NCBI GenBank assembly: GCA_021827805.1
Contig: JAKAUG010000257.1
Coordinates: 1 to 9,013, forward strand
Origin: Bacillota bacterium
GTDB lineage: Bacteria; Bacillota; Sulfobacillia; RBS10-35; JAJYVN01
DNA length: 9,013 bases
Direction: 5' to 3'
Of the stretch, positions 5,922 through 9,013 are shown one piece after another. The notes under the pieces are model-generated. The model worked only from the letters and a program-made list of their open reading frames with translations, made no database searches and was not told the DNA's origin. Both the position numbers and the translations under genes were made by a program. Position 1 is the stretch's first letter. Every line of letters starts with the position of its first letter.

Positions 5922-8072
5922 GTGGATCACGGCGTGACACGCAGGGGCTTCTTGCGGCGTCTGGGAGCCGGTGCGGCCGTGGTCGCGGGTGGAGGGGCCC
6001 TGGCGGGTTGCGCCGGGCTCGGGGGACTTGGCGCCAGGCCCAGCACGCAGAAGACCAAGATCCTCCTCACCCTGCGCGCGTGGGGCTATGGCTCGACGTT
6101 CCTTTCCTCCGCGACCGAGAGCACCGTGGACGAGTTGGTGCATGAATACACCGCACCCTGGCGCCAAAAGCACCCCGGGGTGGACGTGAAGATCCTCCCC
6201 AACGTGGGCGGACCGCAGGCGATGGTCTCGGCGCTGCTCGGCGGCACGGCCCCGGACATCTACCATTCCTGGCATCCCGACGCCATGTTCGCCAGCCCGG
6301 GCTTCACCACGGACCTCACAAAGTACCTGGCGGACGCCCATGCCAACCTCGGGGTCTTCAACGCGGCCCAGATGCGCGTGTTCCAACAGCCGGACGGCAT
6401 CCGCGGTCTGCCGGCCTACCTCGGCATCGTGACCCTGGCCTCGAACAACAGCATCATCGACGCGGCCGGTCTCGAACGCCCCGCGCCGGGATGGAGTCAT
6501 CAGGACTACGCCACGCTGTGCCAGAAGATCAGCCAGACCGGCGGCGGCAACATCGTGGGCGGGGCCTTTGGGCTCGGCAACGTTGGCTCCCCCACGGGCT
6601 ACCTGCCGCCGAACTGCGTCCTGGAGGGCTTCGGCGGCAGCTACGTGGACCCGAAGGATGGCGCGGTCTGCACGCTGGATTCCCCCCAGGTGCAGGAAGC
6701 GATGAACTGGATCTACCCCCTGGCCCGAACCTTCGCCATCGCCAGCCCGGCCAAGGGGGGAAGCCTGCACCAGGGCACCCTCGGGATGGCCTTGGCGTCC
6801 ACCTGGGACATGATCTACTACGCCACCACATGGGTGGGATTCCAGTGGTTCTTCTGCGACATGCCCTCCTTTCCGGCGACCCAGGCCCCCGTGACCTCCG
6901 CGACGTCCGACTTCTACGCGCTCAACCCACGCAGCAAGTATCTGGACCTGGCGTGGGACCTCCTGTACTGGATGAGCTTCGACCCGTATTGGCAGCGTGG
7001 CATGATGAAGGTGTTCCTGCTCAGCCCTTCCCTCGTCAGCCTGTGGGATGAGTGGGTGACCAAGGTCCAGACGTACGCGCCGCCACTGGCGGATAAGAAC
7101 CTGGCGACCTTTGCGCGGCTTGCCCAGGGTGGCCACGCGTATCCCCAGCAATTCCTCCGCTACCAGGCGGACGTCGCCTACCAGTACATGAACCAGTGGG
7201 GCGCGGAGATATGGAATCAGACGGTGAGCATCCCCGAGGGCCTGCAGGAGATGACCCACCAGGTCAACGGCCTGCAGAAAACCGGCGCGGCCGAGGAGGC
7301 GGCCGCCGCCTCGCCGCACCCCGCGGGCCAGTATGCCACCCCCAGCCGCGCGGGTGCCGGGGATCCACCCACCGACGGCACACCGTATGTCGCCGTGGAT
7401 GCCACCTCCGGGACGGTGACGCTGCTGGGTACCGGCTGGGACATCTACGGCACCCAGGACGCCTGCGTCTTCTACTGCAAGCCCTCGGTGCACGAACAGG
7501 GCAGCTGGATCTGCCGGGTGGACGCGGTCAGCAACATCTCCTGCCCCGCGTTGAGCATCTGGGCCAAGGTCGGCCTCATGGCGCGCGGCGACCTATCCGA
7601 TGACGCCCCCATGGTGGCCCTGCACGTCACCGGCAGCAACGGCATCGAATGGGAGACCCGGCAGATGGCCGGGCTGGGTCCCACGTCCGCCAGCGGCCTG
7701 CTGCCCACCGGTCTGAAGGGGGCCCTGATGCAGCCGGTCTCGTCCCAGGCCGCCAACTTCCTGACCCAGCCGATCTGGCTGCGGATGGACCGCGACCGTT
7801 ATACGTGGACCGCCAAGGCCTCCCTGGACGGCCAGACATGGACCACCCTTGGCGCGCCGGAGGTGGTCCAAATGGACGGTTGTTGGATCGGTGTGATGGC
7901 CACCGCCCACAACGGCGACTTCCAGGACAAGGGGTATATCCGGGCCACCATGGACAAGCTCAACTTCACCCCGACCACGAAGGTGCAGCTCGGCATCCAG
8001 GGAACGGCACCAGCGGCCGGCCCGGTACCCGCGAACTGGGCCACGCTTTCCGCCGCGAACGGCCATGGCTGA
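5922..8072 (+). CDS. Tat-exported lipoprotein: ABC solute-binding protein fused to a concanavalin-A-like domain
   Basis: 716 residues. The N-terminus has a twin-arginine signal (TRRGFLRR, Arg7-Arg8), a hydrophobic stretch and a lipobox LAGC with Cys30, so the protein should be exported folded and lipid-anchored outside the membrane. Residues about 40-455 resemble family 1 extracellular solute-binding proteins (sugar type): LVHEYTAPWRQKHPGVDVKILPN, LLGGTAPDIYHSWH, GIRGLPAYLG, and Trp/Tyr-rich segments that could line a sugar site. An Ala/Pro linker (about 456-484) leads to a second domain (about 485-690): VTLLGTGWDIYGTQDACVFYC, CRVDAV, WAKVGLMARG, IWLRMDRDRYTWTAKASLDGQTWTTLG and CWIGVMATAHN. 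This is the pattern of DUF1349-type concanavalin-A-like/laminin-G folds, often carbohydrate-binding. Four cysteines lie within 30 or so residues there, possibly disulfides. The usual length for the first domain alone is 400-450. No permease or ATPase gene is adjacent, so the transporter must be elsewhere or absent. Confidence 0.85.
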   Translation: MDHGVTRRGFLRRLGAGAAVVAGGGALAGCAGLGGLGARPSTQKTKILLTLRAWGYGSTFLSSATESTVDELVHEYTAPWRQKHPGVDVKILPNVGGPQAMVSALLGGTAPDIYHSWHPDAMFASPGFTTDLTKYLADAHANLGVFNAAQMRVFQQPDGIRGLPAYLGIVTLASNNSIIDAAGLERPAPGWSHQDYATLCQKISQTGGGNIVGGAFGLGNVGSPTGYLPPNCVLEGFGGSYVDPKDGAVCTLDSPQVQEAMNWIYPLARTFAIASPAKGGSLHQGTLGMALASTWDMIYYATTWVGFQWFFCDMPSFPATQAPVTSATSDFYALNPRSKYLDLAWDLLYWMSFDPYWQRGMMKVFLLSPSLVSLWDEWVTKVQTYAPPLADKNLATFARLAQGGHAYPQQFLRYQADVAYQYMNQWGAEIWNQTVSIPEGLQEMTHQVNGLQKTGAAEEAAAASPHPAGQYATPSRAGAGDPPTDGTPYVAVDATSGTVTLLGTGWDIYGTQDACVFYCKPSVHEQGSWICRVDAVSNISCPALSIWAKVGLMARGDLSDDAPMVALHVTGSNGIEWETRQMAGLGPTSASGLLPTGLKGALMQPVSSQAANFLTQPIWLRMDRDRYTWTAKASLDGQTWTTLGAPEVVQMDGCWIGVMATAHNGDFQDKGYIRATMDKLNFTPTTKVQLGIQGTAPAAGPVPANWATLSAANGHG

Positions 8073-8086
8073 TCGAAGGAGCGGCT

Positions 8087-8112
8087 CACCCCCGGGCTTC
8101 AGCCGTGGGGTG
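8087..8112 (+). repeat. Hairpin 15 nt after the binding-protein stop, like an IS605-type element end
   Basis: CACCCC (8087-8092) pairs with GGGGTG (8107-8112), and GGC/GCC close a TTCA tetraloop inside. The run CCCGGGCTTCAGCCGTGGGG looks like the hairpin often seen at the right end of tnpB-type elements, but no tnpB lies next to it. It could equally be a terminator-type hairpin for the binding-protein transcript, although no U-tract follows. Confidence 0.35.
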
Positions 8113-8208
8113 GGCCGCATGGTTCCGTGGCCCCAGCCGGTGCGCTGATGCGTTGGACAGCGGATGGCGGTAGAAGGCAAACACGGAGATGTCCTTGAGG
8201 TCCGATCG

Positions 8209-8240
8209 CCACGTGGTGTGCTTCCGTACGCACCACGTGG
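8209..8240. repeat. Long inverted repeat, 12-bp stem
   Basis: CCACGTGGTGTG (8209-8220) pairs with CGCACCACGTGG (8229-8240): ten perfect pairs, one T-G and one G-C, around an 8-nt loop. Each arm contains the palindrome CCACGTGG. It could be a bidirectional terminator between convergent genes, or a protein site. No U-tract is visible on either side. Confidence 0.5.
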
Positions 8241-8250
8241 TGGTCGACCA
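8241..8250. repeat. Perfect 10-bp palindrome directly after the inverted repeat
   Basis: TGGTCGACCA is its own reverse complement and abuts the hairpin at 8209-8240, so 42 consecutive bases are built of inverted repeats. No function is evident. Confidence 0.35.
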
Positions 8251-8515
8251 GGGCCCACACACGCACCGTGTCCTGTCTGAGGTCCGAGGTCGTGGCGGTC
8301 TCAAGCCGCGGACTTCGGCGCATGTGGCTTGGAGTTCGAAGGCGCGGGAGAGGCGCAGGGGCTGGCCCCGCGCCTGCCCGCCCTGTCAGGTGGGACGCAA
8401 TAGGTCATAAGCCACGCAGAGTGAGGCCGCTGCGGCCCAGACACCTGGTGGTGCCGCGAAGCGTCGACTGCTGATGGTTGTGCGCCCCGCCGACTGGCGC
8501 CCGCGGCCGGTTCCG

Positions 8516-9013
8516 TCAGGCGCCAAGTTGTCCGAGGCGTGGCGCCAGACGCGCCAGAGAGGCGGCGACCAGCTCAGGAGCAAGGCCCCCAAACGAGGTG
8601 AGCAGCAGCACACGATCCACCCCGAGATCGCCCAGGGCCCGCAGCCGTGCGAGCAGTGCGTCCGGAGGACCAAAGAGGACGAAGTCCTCCGCTGGTGGTG
8701 TCCCGGCGTACCGTGCTCCGGGGACCACGCGAGTCCGCAGGTAACGCGCCAGAGCCTCCCGGGCCCGGAAGAGGTCCGGATCGTTCGGCCCCGTGGAGCA
8801 GAACGCATGCAGGGCCGCGGTCACCCCGCCCCTTGTGCCCGAGGGGAGCGCGGCGCGGTAGGCGCTGATCAGGGCGCCCAGCTGGGCTGCGGAACCCAGG
8901 CTGATGTAGGGGACGGTGGCCAGGGCCAGCGCCTGCCGCCCGACATACGGCGCTGCGGCCGCGCGGGTGATGCCGATGTGCAGCGGGGGGCCCCCCGCCT
9001 GCAGTGGCCGCAC
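8516..9013 (-). CDS. Luciferase-like flavin monooxygenase, C-terminal part (partial)
   Basis: 165 codons are in the window; the 5' end lies beyond base 9013, and the stop is TGA at 8518-8516. The visible protein starts with RPLQAGGPPLHIGI, which resembles the substrate/flavin-side strand typical of the bacterial luciferase-like fold (RP.Q.P.PP..IG). It continues through Ala-rich helices to FVLFGPPDALLARLRALGDLGVDRVLLLTSFGGL, the typical G.P....R...L...GV..... ending of F420- or FMN-dependent enzymes of this superfamily. Such enzymes oxidise small organic substrates with a reduced flavin-type cofactor, but the substrate and cofactor cannot be told from this half. It converges on the binding-protein gene, with 443 bp between their stops. 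Confidence 0.75.
   Translation of the reverse strand: MRPLQAGGPPLHIGITRAAAAPYVGRQALALATVPYISLGSAAQLGALISAYRAALPSGTRGGVTAALHAFCSTGPNDPDLFRAREALARYLRTRVVPGARYAGTPPAEDFVLFGPPDALLARLRALGDLGVDRVLLLTSFGGLAPELVAASLARLAPRLGQLGA

Larger units (their letters stand above)
8073..8515. other. Gene-free convergent region with several inverted repeats
   Basis: This 443-bp stretch lies between the 3' ends of the binding protein (plus) and the monooxygenase (minus). I see no convincing gene on either strand. Its left half holds three strong inverted repeats (8087-8112, 8209-8240, 8241-8250). The right half has only short GC-rich complementarities and nothing I can name. Confidence 0.6.

Noticed and set aside
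5457..7493. 678-codon open frame on the minus strand
   Set aside because: It is antisense to the solute-binding protein and crosses the divergent promoter region. The composition is low-information and no motif is recognisable.
8086..8323. Small minus-strand frames reading VRVWALVDHHVV and SVFAFYRHPL, considered as a TnpA (Y1 transposase) remnant
   Set aside because: No HUH motif or catalytic Tyr context could be recognised, and the frames overlap the inverted repeats.

Overview
The window is high-GC bacterial chromosome. Its MraZ and RsmH look like those of Bacillota, and the gene order is the start of a division and cell-wall (dcw) cluster. GTG and possibly TTG starts, strong GGAGG ribosome sites and a Tat-type lipoprotein all fit a GC-rich, Gram-positive-type lineage such as the Symbiobacterium/Thermaerobacter/Limnochordia groups. 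That placement is inference from protein resemblance only.

Layout. (1) 1-2410, minus strand: mraZ, rsmH, a small FtsL-like protein and the first codons of an FtsI/PBP-like protein, closely packed and probably one operon. Upstream of mraZ lies a 10-bp-periodic GTGG array whose three best units match the known MraZ operator (TGGGN repeats), so self-repression by MraZ is likely. (2) 2510-2720, plus strand: a promoter (TTGACG, 18 bp, TACAAT), a complete tRNA-Ala(CGC) with encoded CCA, and strong hairpins that may end its transcript. (3) 2837-3870, minus strand: two decayed pieces of IS200/IS605-type tnpB. A C-terminal piece (RuvC to the end) lies upstream of an N-terminal piece, so they cannot be one simply interrupted gene. 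(4) 3973-5460, minus strand: an intact GabD-like aldehyde dehydrogenase. (5) 5461-5921: a divergent intergenic region with a perfect 14-bp palindrome. (6) 5922-8072, plus strand: a 716-residue Tat/lipoprotein solute-binding protein fused to a C-terminal concanavalin-A-like (DUF1349-type) domain, with no transporter permease or ATPase beside it. (7) 8073-8515: a gene-free stretch with three inverted repeats. (8) 8516-9013, minus strand: the C-terminal part of a luciferase-like flavin monooxygenase, cut by the window edge.

The dcw genes and the tRNA are housekeeping. The stretch from about 2640 to the right edge looks accessory: mobile-element debris, a catabolic dehydrogenase, an orphan sugar-binding-type lipoprotein and a flavin monooxygenase. 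The most unusual items are the binding-protein/lectin-like fusion, the order of the tnpB fragments, and the extended phased repeat in front of mraZ. No intact new defence or mobile system is visible, and there is no CRISPR array or rRNA.
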